This document shows positions 37,068 to 45,747 of a stretch of 55,577 bases of DNA, in pieces. The DNA comes from Desulfobulbaceae bacterium. GTDB taxonomy: Bacteria; Desulfobacterota; Desulfobulbia; Desulfobulbales; Desulfobulbaceae. The position numbers were made by a program, and so were the translations under genes. Positions within the stretch are counted from its first letter, which is position 1. Each line of letters begins with the position of its first letter. The notes beneath the pieces are model-generated. The model was given only the letters and a program-made list of their open reading frames with translations. It ran no database searches and was not told the origin of the DNA. Where the stretch lies: positions 1-55,577 of the forward strand of contig WFZC01000139.1 of the NCBI GenBank assembly GCA_015489765.1, read 5' to 3'.

Positions 37068-38515
37068 CCGGCTTCCGTGTCATTGTTTCCGGTGGCCGGC
37101 TGATCCTCTGCCGGTGCATCTTCCTCCTGCGGGGAAGCAGCGGTTTCCGCCGCAACATCTTCAGGTGCCGGTCCCGGGGTCTCAGCTTCCCCAGCAACGG
37201 GCTCTGGTCCCTGCCCGTCCCCACCTGGTTCAGCCCGGTCAATCGCTTCGGGCTGCTGTTCACTCTCCATGTCCACCGGTGGAATTTCGGCGGCAAGGAT
37301 CTTTATTGTTTCGGCCTGCTCTTCTCCTATTCGCCCGGCGGCTGCAATCTCTCCCGGCTCCATTTCGGCCAGCATGGCCGCGGAAAGGATTCCGGCGGCA
37401 AAAAAACGGTCCGCCATCCCCTCATCAACGCCCTCGATGGCAATCAGACTCCGATAACCGGGATTTTCAAGATTTGCATACCGTTGTTCGCTCTTGACAT
37501 CAATACGCCAATTCATCAGTTTGGATGCCAGGCGCACGTTCTGCCCCTGCCGACCGATGGCCAGGGAAAGCTGATCATCCGGGACAACAACCAGCAGAAG
37601 TTTATTTTCCTCATCAACAATGACCATGGAAACTTCCGCCGGCGCCAGGGCATTGTACACATATTTGGCCGGATCCGGACTCCAGGGAACGATATCGATA
37701 CGCTCCCCCTGCAGTTCCTGGACAACATTCTGTACCCGCGACCCCTTCAGGCCGACACAGGCTCCCACCGGATCAACATCCGATTCAATAGAGGACACTG
37801 CAATCTTGGCCCGGAACCCGGGCTCCCGGCTGCACCCCATTATTTTGACGATACCCTCTGCAATTTCAGGAACTTCCAATTCAAAAAGTTTAATAAGAAA
37901 CTCGTTGCAAGTGCGGCTGAGCAGCAGCTGCGCATCTCTGCTGTCCTGGCGCACCTCCTGTAGATAGGCACGAATACGATCACCCTGTTTGAATGAGCGT
38001 TTGGGAATCTGTCCCTCCCTGGGTAGGACGGCATCGGTCCGCCCCAGGTTGACGATCATCTTCCCCCGTTCAAAACGCTGGACAATCCCGTTGACGATGG
38101 TTCCCTGGCGATCACGAAACATATCGTAAATGACTTCGCGCTCGGCATCCCGCATCCGGTGAATGATCACCTGTTTTGCCGACTGGGCCGCTATCCTTCC
38201 GAGATCGGCTATATTGTCAAGTTTCTCCCCGAGATCATCCTCAAGCTCAACCTCCGGATCCAGCATCCGCGCCTCATCCAGGGAAATCTCGGTTTCCTCG
38301 TCAAAGACCTCTTCCACCACGGTCCGGTACTGAAACACCTCGATTTCACCGAGCTCTTCATTGAACTGCACCTCGATATCCCGCCGGCTGCCGAACTTTT
38401 TCCTGACCGCTGACCGGACAGCCTCTTCAATGGCATCAATCAACAATGCCCTGTCAATGCCCTTATCACGGCAAATCTGATCGAGAATTCTCTTTAAATT
38501 TTCCGTTCCCACCAT
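37064..38515 (-). CDS. nusA: Transcription termination/antitermination factor NusA
   Basis: A 483-residue RNA polymerase-binding factor. The N-terminal domain spans 1-125, S1 at about 130-200 (IVNGIVQRFERGKMIVNL), then KH1 and KH2 (VDPVGACVGLKGSRVQNVV; LAIGRQGQNVRLASKL). A helix-hairpin-helix-like segment (about 365-410) and a Glu/Pro/Ala-rich acidic tail of about 70 residues follow. In this position it is co-transcribed with infB and rbfA and is probably autoregulated, as in other bacteria. Confidence 0.96.
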   Translation of the reverse strand: MVGTENLKRILDQICRDKGIDRALLIDAIEEAVRSAVRKKFGSRRDIEVQFNEELGEIEVFQYRTVVEEVFDEETEISLDEARMLDPEVELEDDLGEKLDNIADLGRIAAQSAKQVIIHRMRDAEREVIYDMFRDRQGTIVNGIVQRFERGKMIVNLGRTDAVLPREGQIPKRSFKQGDRIRAYLQEVRQDSRDAQLLLSRTCNEFLIKLFELEVPEIAEGIVKIMGCSREPGFRAKIAVSSIESDVDPVGACVGLKGSRVQNVVQELQGERIDIVPWSPDPAKYVYNALAPAEVSMVIVDEENKLLLVVVPDDQLSLAIGRQGQNVRLASKLMNWRIDVKSEQRYANLENPGYRSLIAIEGVDEGMADRFFAAGILSAAMLAEMEPGEIAAAGRIGEEQAETIKILAAEIPPVDMESEQQPEAIDRAEPGGDGQGPEPVAGEAETPGPAPEDVAAETAASPQEEDAPAEDQPATGNNDTEAG

Positions 38516-38601
38516 GATTTTACTCCAGCTTTGCCGGTCGGCCGCTAACCTCTCATACCGGACTCACTCATTTGTCGTCGCCGTGGTCCCGAAAAACCAC
38601 G

Positions 38602-39069
38602 TTACTCAAGAATCAACCTGGCCCGCGCAATGTCCGCCGGCAAAAATCTCTCGGTCCGTCCGTCAACGTCAAGAAGGACCTCTCCATTATTCATACCTTG
38701 CAGTCTACCGATAAATACCCGTTGATCATTTCGTTTTTCCCGTAATTTAATTCGGGCCATTCGACCGGAAAAACGAATAAAATCTTTTTCTTTTTTCAGC
38801 GGACGTTCCAGGCCGGGTGAAGAGACCTCAAGATGATAGGCATGCTCGATGGGGTCCTCGACCTCGAGATAACTGCTGACCTCACGGCTTACCCGCGTGC
38901 AGTCGTCCAGGGTCACACCACCGGGCCGGTCAATAAAAAGCCGCAGCACCCAGCCATGCCCTTCCCGCCGAAACTCGATGTCCACCAGTTCAATGTCCAT
39001 ATCGGTCAACAGGGGAACAATAAACGCTTCCACCTGCGCTATGACACCAATCGTCCCGTTACCCGCCAT
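38602..39069 (-). CDS. rimP: Ribosome maturation factor RimP
   Basis: A 155-residue protein for 30S assembly. The N-terminal alpha/beta domain has VDIEFRREGHGWVLRLFIDRPGGVTLDDC, ending in the YHLEVSSPGLERPLKKEKDF motif that is diagnostic of the family; the C-terminal SH3-like domain follows. First gene of the rimP-nusA-infB operon, 86 bases before nusA. Two tandem copies of a dispersed repeat lie in its upstream region. Confidence 0.95.
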   Translation of the reverse strand: MAGNGTIGVIAQVEAFIVPLLTDMDIELVDIEFRREGHGWVLRLFIDRPGGVTLDDCTRVSREVSSYLEVEDPIEHAYHLEVSSPGLERPLKKEKDFIRFSGRMARIKLREKRNDQRVFIGRLQGMNNGEVLLDVDGRTERFLPADIARARLILE

Positions 39070-39127
39070 ATATGTCCGTTAAATTTCCGTTCATCTAATA
39101 CAACAGACCATCCGCGCCTTCGAAGAA

Positions 39128-39215
39128 ACCGGCATGGCTGGAGCATATTTTGCCGTTCCGGCCACAGCAAATGGTGAAAATAGTCCAAAAGAACACAACT
39201 TCGTGGGCTATTTTC
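39128..39215 (-). repeat. Dispersed double-hairpin repeat, copy B
   Basis: GGCATGGCTGGAGCATATTT starts the unit; GAAAATAGTCC and GGGCTATTTTC form the 3' hairpin. Directly followed by copy C, so the two are a tandem pair between rimP and the tRNA-Gly gene. The strand is nominal. Confidence 0.85.
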
Positions 39216-39314
39216 GGATAAACCAGCATGGCTGGACCAGATTGGCCAACCACAACAAACAATGAAAATCTCCGACTCCGGCATGGGCAGCCATATCCTC
39301 CGTGGGCTATTTTC
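39216..39314 (-). repeat. Dispersed double-hairpin repeat, copy C
   Basis: Begins GGATAAACCAGCATGGCTGG, exactly as copy A does, and ends GGGCTATTTTC. The middle is diverged, with an insertion (CCGACTCCGGCATGGGCAG) between the halves of the second hairpin. Confidence 0.82.
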
Positions 39315-39437
39315 GGATAAAAAGGCAATAAAAAAAGCGGGCAGAGCCCACTTTCTCGTACATTGATTCCCAATCAATCAATGTATGGCCGGTTGATTCA
39401 CCCAAAAAAGCAAATCAATGTATTGAAGAGTGCCCAT

Positions 39438-39513
39438 TGGAGCGGGCAACGGGGCTCGAACCCGCGACCCCAAGCTTGGGAAGCTTGTGCTCTGCCAACT
39501 GAGCTACACCCGC
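39438..39513 (-). tRNA. tRNA-Gly (anticodon CCC)
   Basis: A 76-base cloverleaf including the encoded CCA end. The acceptor arm is GCGGGTG/TGCCCGC, the D arm GCTCAGTTGGCAGAGC, the anticodon stem CAAGC/GCTTG around loop TTCCCAA, and the T arm GCGGG TTCGAAC CCCGT. Loop positions 34-36 read CCC, so it decodes GGG glycine codons. It lies upstream of rimP on the same strand. Confidence 0.95.
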
Positions 39514-39802
39514 CCATCAATACATAAAAACGGTTAAATATACTTGCCAAAGATATTTTTGTCAAGAGGACAACACCGGATAATAAATGATAGCCACCGG
39601 ATATGGAAAAAACAAAGAACCCCTTGACAGCCGGAAGTCGCAATGTTTACCTCAAGTTATGAAAAAGGAAATCGGAGCCATGTCGGCATCATCCTGTTGC
39701 AACGATCTGTTACATGCACGATGAAAAACCAGAATACGTCGAAAAAACAACTGTCAGGCAGCCAACCTGAACAAAAAAAATTCTACACAAGAGGAAACAA
39801 TC

Positions 39803-40165
39803 ATGACCCAAAACGTTGTAATCGTTCTGTCCTGCGGAACCGACAATCCTAACCGATCCACCCGCGGCATCCATCTGGCCACGGTTGCCCATAAAGAGGG
39901 CAAAAACGTCAAGGTCTTTTTACTTGATGAGGCCGTCAACCTGGTCAAGAAGGGGATGATCGACAACCTGAAGGCGGCAACCGGCGATGTCGCCGATGAC
40001 CTGATGACCTACCTGCAGGCGCACGAGGTGCCGCTTCTTGCCTGTACCCCATGCGCCAGGGCCCGGCAGATTGGAGAAGAAGATCTCATAGAGGGGGCCC
40101 GCATGGCAACCGCCATGGAACTGATAGAAATCTGCTGTGACGACGCAGCGGTCATCAGCTTGTAA
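39803..40165 (+). CDS. DsrE-family protein
   Basis: A 120-residue cytosolic alpha/beta protein of the DsrE/DsrF/YchN superfamily: VVIVLSCGTDNPNRSTRGI, then VFLLDEAVNLV, and LLACTPCARARQIGEEDLI. The two cysteines in ACTPC are placed where sulfur-carrying or redox cysteines sit in related proteins. A role in sulfur transfer is plausible, but dsrF/dsrH/tusE genes are not adjacent. GAGGAAAC precedes the ATG. A possible promoter is TTGACA near 39624. Confidence 0.83.
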   Translation: MTQNVVIVLSCGTDNPNRSTRGIHLATVAHKEGKNVKVFLLDEAVNLVKKGMIDNLKAATGDVADDLMTYLQAHEVPLLACTPCARARQIGEEDLIEGARMATAMELIEICCDDAAVISL

Positions 40166-40201
40166 ACCATCAGGAACAACAATCTCCAACAGTTTGGTTG
40201 C

Positions 40202-41101
40202 ATGCAGCGGATATTCCCCTTTCTTCTCTTTCTCGGCCTTGGGGTCTTTCTCAGGCGTCTGTCTGTTTTTCCCAAAGAGACCGATCGTAGCCTCAACCTG
40301 TATGTTATCTACATCGCCCTGCCGGCCCTGATCCTGCTCAAGGTTCCCACCCTGGTACTATCCAGGCAAATGCTGGTGGCCGTGCTCATGCCCTGGGCAG
40401 CTCTTGTCACCTCTGCCCTGCTGGTGCTTATGGCCGGGAAACTGGGCCGCTGGTCCCGTGATACCACAGGGGCGCTGTTACTGGTTGTGCCGCTGGGCAA
40501 TACCTCTTTTCTCGGCATCCCCATGGTGGAACAATTTTTCGGCGGTTCAGCGGTTTCCTATGCCGTCCTTTATGACCAGTTCGGCTCTTTCCTGGCCCTG
40601 GCCACCTATGGCACCCTGATCCTGGCCCTGTATGGCAAGGGCGCCCGGCCCGGCCCGGGACAGGTCGTAAGAAAAATCATCACCTTCCCGCCCTTTCTCG
40701 CCCTGCTGGCCGCGCTTTTTCTGCCCATCCAGCCAATAGCGGCCGCCTGCAAGCCGGCGTTGACCATGGCGGCCGGTTCCCTGGTGCCGGTGGTCCTGGT
40801 GGCCATCGGCTTTCAGATGCAACTTCTGTTGCCGCGCCATGAAATTGCACCTTTTACCCTTGGTCTTTTTATCAGGCTGCTCATGACCCCGGTACTCTTT
40901 CTGCTGGCCTGTAAATTCTTCGGCCTTACGGGCACCGCTGTCCGGGTCTCACTCTTTGAAACCGCCATGCCGCCAATGGTGACAGCGGGAGCGCTGGCCT
41001 CCATTGCCGATCTGAAGCCGGGACTCACCTCGGCCATGGTCGGTTTCGGCATTCTCCTTTCATTTGTCAGCCTGCCGATAATCTTTCAATGGATACAGTG
41101 A
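40202..41101 (+). CDS. AEC (auxin efflux carrier) family transporter
   Basis: A 299-residue inner-membrane protein with eight to ten hydrophobic helices. The Pro-rich breaks IALPALILLKVP and VPLGNTSFLGIPMVEQFFG (helix 4) and the C-terminal FETAMPPMVTAGALA are the family's substrate-site segments. Bacterial members carry malate, malonate or other organic acids; the substrate here is unknown. It overlaps the following small gene slightly or abuts it, depending on that gene's start. Confidence 0.9.
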   Translation: MQRIFPFLLFLGLGVFLRRLSVFPKETDRSLNLYVIYIALPALILLKVPTLVLSRQMLVAVLMPWAALVTSALLVLMAGKLGRWSRDTTGALLLVVPLGNTSFLGIPMVEQFFGGSAVSYAVLYDQFGSFLALATYGTLILALYGKGARPGPGQVVRKIITFPPFLALLAALFLPIQPIAAACKPALTMAAGSLVPVVLVAIGFQMQLLLPRHEIAPFTLGLFIRLLMTPVLFLLACKFFGLTGTAVRVSLFETAMPPMVTAGALASIADLKPGLTSAMVGFGILLSFVSLPIIFQWIQ

Positions 41102-41712
41102 ACCGTATGAAAACAACACCCTGTCCCACCATAACCCTGATACCTGCTCCCGGACAAAGCAAACGGTTGGCCACTCTGCTGCAGCGGGGATTTCTCATCC
41201 CCTGCGCAGAGCCGATTCCCCTGGAGACAGTGCTGCTCGGCCTGCCGGGATTTACCAGGGAGTATATCCACAACAGGATCGAAACCATTTTTATTAACGG
41301 CACTGCCGCCGATTCACTGGCACAGTCCGTCTGGCCGGGCTGCACAGTGGCCCTTTCCGCCGCCATGCCCGGACTGGCCGGGGCGATTTTCCGAAAAGGC
41401 GGTCCGCATGCGTCCCTGCGCACGCCTCCTCCGGTTTCCCTGCCAGCTGACCATAACCGGCATGAATTCCTGACCCTGAAGCTGTTCAACCTGGTTGCCG
41501 ACGATTGCGTACAACCGTTACTTAACCGGGGGATCCTGATGAGAAACCCCACCCTGGCACGTTTTTTCAAAAACCGGGCTGACCAGCTGCCGCAGATCCT
41601 CACCGCCATCATCCTCAACAGAACACCGATTCCAATAAACAGGGCCATACAACTGCCGGAGAACCAGGACTTATTCCTGGTCAGGACAGAGAGCGATACC
41701 GCAGATACATAA
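41089..41712 (+). CDS. Uncharacterised protein
   Basis: A 207-residue protein of no family I can name. It looks genuinely coding: the segment REYIHNRIETIFINGTAAD followed by CTVALSAAMPGLAGAIFRKGG is well formed and Gly/Ala-rich in a way typical of conserved delta-type hypothetical proteins. No signal peptide or long membrane helix is seen. The first ATG (41089) overlaps the permease by 13 bases; the ATG at 41107 (MKTTPC) starts after the permease stop and is equally likely. Confidence 0.6.
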   Translation: MDTVNRMKTTPCPTITLIPAPGQSKRLATLLQRGFLIPCAEPIPLETVLLGLPGFTREYIHNRIETIFINGTAADSLAQSVWPGCTVALSAAMPGLAGAIFRKGGPHASLRTPPPVSLPADHNRHEFLTLKLFNLVADDCVQPLLNRGILMRNPTLARFFKNRADQLPQILTAIILNRTPIPINRAIQLPENQDLFLVRTESDTADT

Positions 41713-41760
41713 ACCCCATCTTCTTCCCTCAAGTCCGCGCCGGTCTTGGGATTTTTCCTG

Positions 41761-41788
41761 TTGCCGCTCCACCTGCATAGAGTATACT
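41761..41788 (+). promoter_or_regulatory. Probable promoter giving a leaderless DHH-CBS transcript
   Basis: TTGCCG (41761-41766), a 16-base spacer, and TATACT (41783-41788). The ATG of the next gene is at 41795, so transcription would start at about the A of the ATG. No ribosome site lies between. Confidence 0.6.
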
Positions 41789-41794
41789 GCCCGT

Positions 41795-44551
41795 ATGGAT
41801 GTTATAACCACCCATATAAATGCGGATTTTGACGGACTGGCGTCCATGATCGCGGCCAAAAGACTCTATCCGGACGCTGAACTTGTCTTTGCCGGCTCCC
41901 AGGAAAAAAACGTGCGTGAATTTCTGGCCCAGGAATTTGGCAATATTTATGAATTCAGGAAGGTCAGGCACATCGACATGAAGGCCGTTACCCGCCTGAT
42001 TGTGGTTGATACCCGCCGACCGGGCCGCATCGGCCGCCTGCAGGAATGCCTTGACAACCCCGGCCTTGAGCTGCACCTCTACGACCACCATCCCGACAGC
42101 CCCGGTGACATGCAGGGCACGGTCGAATATATTGAACCGGTCGGCTCCACAACCACTATCTTTGGCAGAATATTCCAGGAACGCGGAATCGAACCAACCG
42201 GAGAAGAAGCCACGCTCATGGCCCTTGGCATCTATGAGGACACCGGCTGTTTTCTCCACTCGACCACCACTGCCCAGGACATGGAAACAGCGGCCCGGCT
42301 TCTCCGATTACAGGCCAACCTGGACGTGGTGACCCAGTTTGTTTCCCATGACCTGAGCGGTGATCAGATCGGTCTGCTCGGCAAGCTGCTCAAACAGGCG
42401 CAAACCTACAGTATCAATTCGGTTGAGGTGGTCATCGTCAAGCTGACCCTTCCCGAATATGTCGATGATTTTGCCGTTCTTCTCCGCAGGCTTATGGTCA
42501 TGGAAAATATCAATGTCCTGTTCGGGCTTATCTGTATGGGTGAGCGCATGTACCTGATAGCGCGCAGTCGGGTGCCGGAAGTCAATGTCGGCCGGATCGC
42601 CCGCGAATTCGGTGGTGGCGGTCATGCCTCGGCGGCATCAGCGACTATTAAGGACATGACCCTGTTTGAAGCCGAAGAAAAACTGATCTCCCTGCTTCAG
42701 TCGCAGATCAAGCCAAAGGCAATCGCCGGTGAAATCATGTCCTCCCCGGTCCTGACCGTACCGCCCGATACCACCATCAACGAGGCCAACTCCCTGTTGA
42801 CAAGGTACAACATAACCGTCCTCCCGGTGGTCACCCATTCCCCGGCGGCTGCCAAGGACGGGCAGCCAGCCGGTCTGGAGGGCATGATTTCACGCCGGGT
42901 GGTGGAGAAGGCGATTTTCCACAAACTGGGACACCTGCCGGTATCCGAATACATGACCACCGGAATCGCCACCCTGCCGACCACCGCAACCCTGGGCGAT
43001 ATTCAGGAACTTATTATTGAACACCGGCAACGCCTCATCCCCATTATGGAAGGCGAGAACCTTGTCGGCGTCATTACCCGCACCGACCTGCTCAACCTGC
43101 TGATTGGTGACCCGGCCCATATGCCAAAAAACCTCCTCCAGGAGGATGAGCACCCTTCCGTTGCCGGCAGTCGCAATCTCAGCTCCCTTATCACTGATAA
43201 CCTGGACAGGGAGATGGTCCTGCTGCTGCGTAGTGTCGGGGAAACGGCAGAGGAACTCGGTTATGATGCCTTTGTCGTTGGCGGCTTTGTCCGTGATCTG
43301 CTCCTGCATATTAAAAACCTGGACATTGATATCGTTATCGAGGGGGATGGTATCCGCTTTGCCAAGGAACTGGCACAAAGAATGAATGGAACCGTCCGTA
43401 CCCATGAAAAATTCGGGACGGCAACCGTTCTCCTGCCGGATGAGCGTAAAATAGACGTGGCCACCGCCCGCCTGGAGTACTACGAATATCCTGCCGCCAT
43501 GCCGACGGTGGAACTTTCATCGATCAAGCTGGATCTGTTCCGGCGTGATTTCACCATCAATGCCATGGCCATCCATCTCAATCCGTCACGATTCGGCACC
43601 CTGGTGGATTTTTTCAACAGCCAGAACGACCTGAAGGAACGAAGGATCAGCGTATTGCACAACTTAAGCTTTGTTGAAGATCCCACCCGCATCTTCCGCG
43701 CCATCCGTTTTGAACAGCGGCTGGACTTCCGCATCACCCCGCATACGGAAAAACTGATAAAAAATGCCGTGCGCATGAACCTGTTCAACCGCTTTTCCGG
43801 ACCGCGCTTTTTCGGTGAACTCAAGCAGATTCTCAGCTCTGACAATCCTCTGCCCGCCCTGCGGCGGATGAACGAATTCTCCCTGTTTCCCTTTCTTTGG
43901 CCGGACCTGCGGCCCAATTGCAAGATCAACCGCAGATTCATCCATCTCATCACCCAGGCCGCGCGGGCCATATCCTGGTTTCGCCTGTTATACCTGGACC
44001 GGGAATGTTCCTTCTGGGCAGTATATATCCTTGCCATCATGAGCAGGTCCAGGGTCAGGGAACTTTTAAACTTCTGCGATCGTTTTGAGCTGCCGCCCAA
44101 GACACGAAAAATGCTTGTCCGGCAAAAAACAGAAGCTGAACGTATTGCCGGCGAAATGCTCCGGCGTCCGTTTATGAAGGCAAGTGAAATCTACTGGCTG
44201 CTCCTTGACCTGGATAATGTGGGTCTTCTCTACCTGATGGCCATTGCCCGAAAAAAATACATAAAAAAAGCGGTGTCTCTTTTTGTCACCTCCCTGCGGG
44301 ACACGGCCCCCCTTATCAACGGTCATGACCTGCTCACGCTCGGGTTTGAACCGGGACCGCAGTTTCGTACCATGATCAACCATGTGCTCGAGGCACAGCT
44401 CAACGGTGAAATTCAAACAAAAAAAGACGCTTTTACCCTTGTCAAAGAGAACTATCGTCCTTATCAGTCAAAAAGAGATCAGACGCTGGAGGAATCTCAT
44501 TCCCGTCAGGGTGGAAATTCATCAGCTTCCGGTTACCAATCCATGGACTGA
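41795..44551 (+). CDS. DHH/DHHA1 - CBS - CBS - tRNA nucleotidyltransferase/poly(A) polymerase fusion
   Basis: A 918-residue cytosolic multidomain protein. Residues 1-310 are a DHH phosphoesterase with DHHA1: THINADFDGLAS, VVDTRRPGR, YDHHPDSPGD, and GGGGHASAASATI. Residues 315-440 are two CBS domains (EIMSSPVLTVPPDTTINEA; VSEYMTTGIATLP). Residues 480-900 are a class II nucleotidyltransferase: FVVGGFVRDLLL, the catalytic NLDIDIVIEGDG, RRDFTINAMA, and RAIRFEQRL. Such fusions are known in delta-type bacteria and are thought to add the 3' A or CCA of tRNA while the DHH part degrades nanoRNA or cyclic dinucleotides. The CBS pair likely senses an adenine nucleotide. Confidence 0.92.
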   Translation: MDVITTHINADFDGLASMIAAKRLYPDAELVFAGSQEKNVREFLAQEFGNIYEFRKVRHIDMKAVTRLIVVDTRRPGRIGRLQECLDNPGLELHLYDHHPDSPGDMQGTVEYIEPVGSTTTIFGRIFQERGIEPTGEEATLMALGIYEDTGCFLHSTTTAQDMETAARLLRLQANLDVVTQFVSHDLSGDQIGLLGKLLKQAQTYSINSVEVVIVKLTLPEYVDDFAVLLRRLMVMENINVLFGLICMGERMYLIARSRVPEVNVGRIAREFGGGGHASAASATIKDMTLFEAEEKLISLLQSQIKPKAIAGEIMSSPVLTVPPDTTINEANSLLTRYNITVLPVVTHSPAAAKDGQPAGLEGMISRRVVEKAIFHKLGHLPVSEYMTTGIATLPTTATLGDIQELIIEHRQRLIPIMEGENLVGVITRTDLLNLLIGDPAHMPKNLLQEDEHPSVAGSRNLSSLITDNLDREMVLLLRSVGETAEELGYDAFVVGGFVRDLLLHIKNLDIDIVIEGDGIRFAKELAQRMNGTVRTHEKFGTATVLLPDERKIDVATARLEYYEYPAAMPTVELSSIKLDLFRRDFTINAMAIHLNPSRFGTLVDFFNSQNDLKERRISVLHNLSFVEDPTRIFRAIRFEQRLDFRITPHTEKLIKNAVRMNLFNRFSGPRFFGELKQILSSDNPLPALRRMNEFSLFPFLWPDLRPNCKINRRFIHLITQAARAISWFRLLYLDRECSFWAVYILAIMSRSRVRELLNFCDRFELPPKTRKMLVRQKTEAERIAGEMLRRPFMKASEIYWLLLDLDNVGLLYLMAIARKKYIKKAVSLFVTSLRDTAPLINGHDLLTLGFEPGPQFRTMINHVLEAQLNGEIQTKKDAFTLVKENYRPYQSKRDQTLEESHSRQGGNSSASGYQSMD

Positions 44552-44631
44552 GCAGAGCCGGTCCTGTGGGCAGGCTGAAATCGGTCCTGGTATCAACAGG
44601 GCCACCTTTATTCCATGGGAAAAAAATAACG

Positions 44632-44679
44632 CATGAAAATAGTCCCTAACAACAAAACTTAGCGGGCTCTTTTCAGAAA
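44632..44679 (-). repeat. Dispersed double-hairpin repeat, part-copy D
   Basis: Only the 3' half is kept: GCATGAAAATAGTCC then AACAACAAAACTTAGCGGGC and CTTTTCAGAAAA. The stem GAAAATAGTCC / GGGCTCTTTTC has two changes. It ends about 20 bases before the ferredoxin ATG. Confidence 0.7.
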
Positions 44680-44699
44680 ACAGTATAAGGAGAAATACA

Positions 44700-44894
44700 A
44701 TGGCAAAACAAGTCGTAATCGATACCGATGAATGCATTGGCTGCGAATCCTGTGTTGAGCTCTGTCCGGACATCTTCGCCTTTGACGAAGCGGCCGGACA
44801 TGCCACGGTCATCAAGCCCGAAGGCGGTGACGAGGCCTGCATCGAAGAGGCGGTCGGGTCCTGCCCAGCCGAATGCATCACCTACGAAGACTAA
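44700..44894 (+). CDS. Ferredoxin, single [4Fe-4S] type
   Basis: A 64-residue acidic electron carrier. The cluster ligands are in CIGCESCVELCP, and the last one is in GSCPAECI; the second cluster motif is reduced, as in the small ferredoxins of sulfate reducers. It passes low-potential electrons between dehydrogenases and reductases in the cytosol. AAGGAGAAATACA lies directly before the ATG. A strong terminator follows. Confidence 0.94.
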   Translation: MAKQVVIDTDECIGCESCVELCPDIFAFDEAAGHATVIKPEGGDEACIEEAVGSCPAECITYED

Positions 44895-44922
44895 ACGGAT
44901 ACTTAACAAGAAACCTATAATT

Positions 44923-44962
44923 CTACCCGGCGCAGGTCATCCTGGGCCGGGTAGTTGTTTGT
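44923..44962 (+). terminator. Rho-independent terminator after ferredoxin gene
   Basis: CTACCCGGC (44923-44931) pairs perfectly with GCCGGGTAG (44946-44954), followed by TTGTTTGT. Confidence 0.8.
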
Positions 44963-45025
44963 AGACGTAACTTTTCAAAGACAAACATGCGGAGGGCGGT
45001 TTCCGGCCTGCAAATCAGCAATACA

Positions 45026-45646
45026 ATGGACATCAATCACACCATACAACAACTCATAATCCTGGCGCCGCCTTTTCTGCTGGCATTGACCTTTCACGAA
45101 CTGGCCCATGGGTACGTGGCCTGGAAGCTTGGTGACCCGACGGCAAAAAATAGTGGCCGCCTGAGCATGAATCCGCTCAAACACCTTGACCCGCTGGGCG
45201 TCATTGCCTTTATTATTATGAAAATCGGCTGGGCCAAACCTGTGCCGGTCAATCCCCGCTATTTCAAGGACCCGCAAAAGGGCATGTTGCTGGTCGCGTT
45301 GGCCGGGCCAGGGGCCAATATTGTGCTGGCTGTTATTAGCGCTATCCTGGTTCGTATTCTTTTGATGGCACCGGGTATACCCATCTCTATTCTCAGGCCC
45401 CTTGGCGGTATGCTGGTGGCCAGTGTCTGGATCAATATCATGCTGGCGGTCTTCAACTTTCTGCCCATCCCGCCGCTGGACGGATCCAAAGTCCTGATAG
45501 GTATCCTGCCCCGGCAGACGGCGCGCAGTTATGCCCGGCTGGAGCCGTTTGGCTTTATTCTTCTTTTGGGCCTGTTTTATACCGGAATCATCTCAAAAAT
45601 CATCCTGCCGATTATCTCATTTGCCAACGGCCTGCTCCTGGGCTGA
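45026..45646 (+). CDS. Site-2 protease family (M50) membrane metalloprotease
   Basis: An approximately 206-residue inner-membrane protein, starting MDINHTIQQLIILAPP; an upstream ATG (44987) would add 13 residues. Zinc ligands are HELAHG in the first helix and the Asp in PIPPLDGSKVL. The NPLKHLDPLG and LAGPGANIV segments are typical of the short S2P (YwhC-like) group. These cut transmembrane segments of substrate proteins; the substrate here is unknown. The gene ends in a strong bidirectional terminator shared with fadL. Confidence 0.9.
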   Translation: MDINHTIQQLIILAPPFLLALTFHELAHGYVAWKLGDPTAKNSGRLSMNPLKHLDPLGVIAFIIMKIGWAKPVPVNPRYFKDPQKGMLLVALAGPGANIVLAVISAILVRILLMAPGIPISILRPLGGMLVASVWINIMLAVFNFLPIPPLDGSKVLIGILPRQTARSYARLEPFGFILLLGLFYTGIISKIILPIISFANGLLLG

Positions 45647-45665
45647 GGCAGACTATTGTGTCTGC

Positions 45666-45706
45666 AAAAAAACGGGCATGGAAATAGTTCCATGCCCGTT
45701 TTTTTT
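45666..45706 (+). terminator. Bidirectional terminator between the protease and FadL genes
   Basis: ACGGGCATGGAA pairs with TTCCATGCCCGT across ATAG, with a T run on the plus strand and an A run (T run on the minus strand) on the other side. It stops both convergent transcripts. Confidence 0.9.
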
Positions 45707-45747
45707 ATTGCGGCCCAAGCAGCCGCCTGTCATACACCCGAGTATGA

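Larger units (their letters stand above)
39070..39437. other. Leader region of the rimP-nusA operon
   Basis: Between rimP and the upstream tRNA gene. It contains repeat copies B and C (39128-39314), which fill half the space. The rest holds a short CAATCAATCAATG repeat near 39372. Any promoter of the nusA operon, or read-through from the tRNA, has to pass through these hairpins. Confidence 0.5.

Noticed and set aside
41067-41732. 221-codon minus-strand frame opposite the uncharacterised protein
   Set aside because: Arg/Ser-rich shadow typical of an antisense frame; the plus-strand frame fits its neighbours and reads like a protein.
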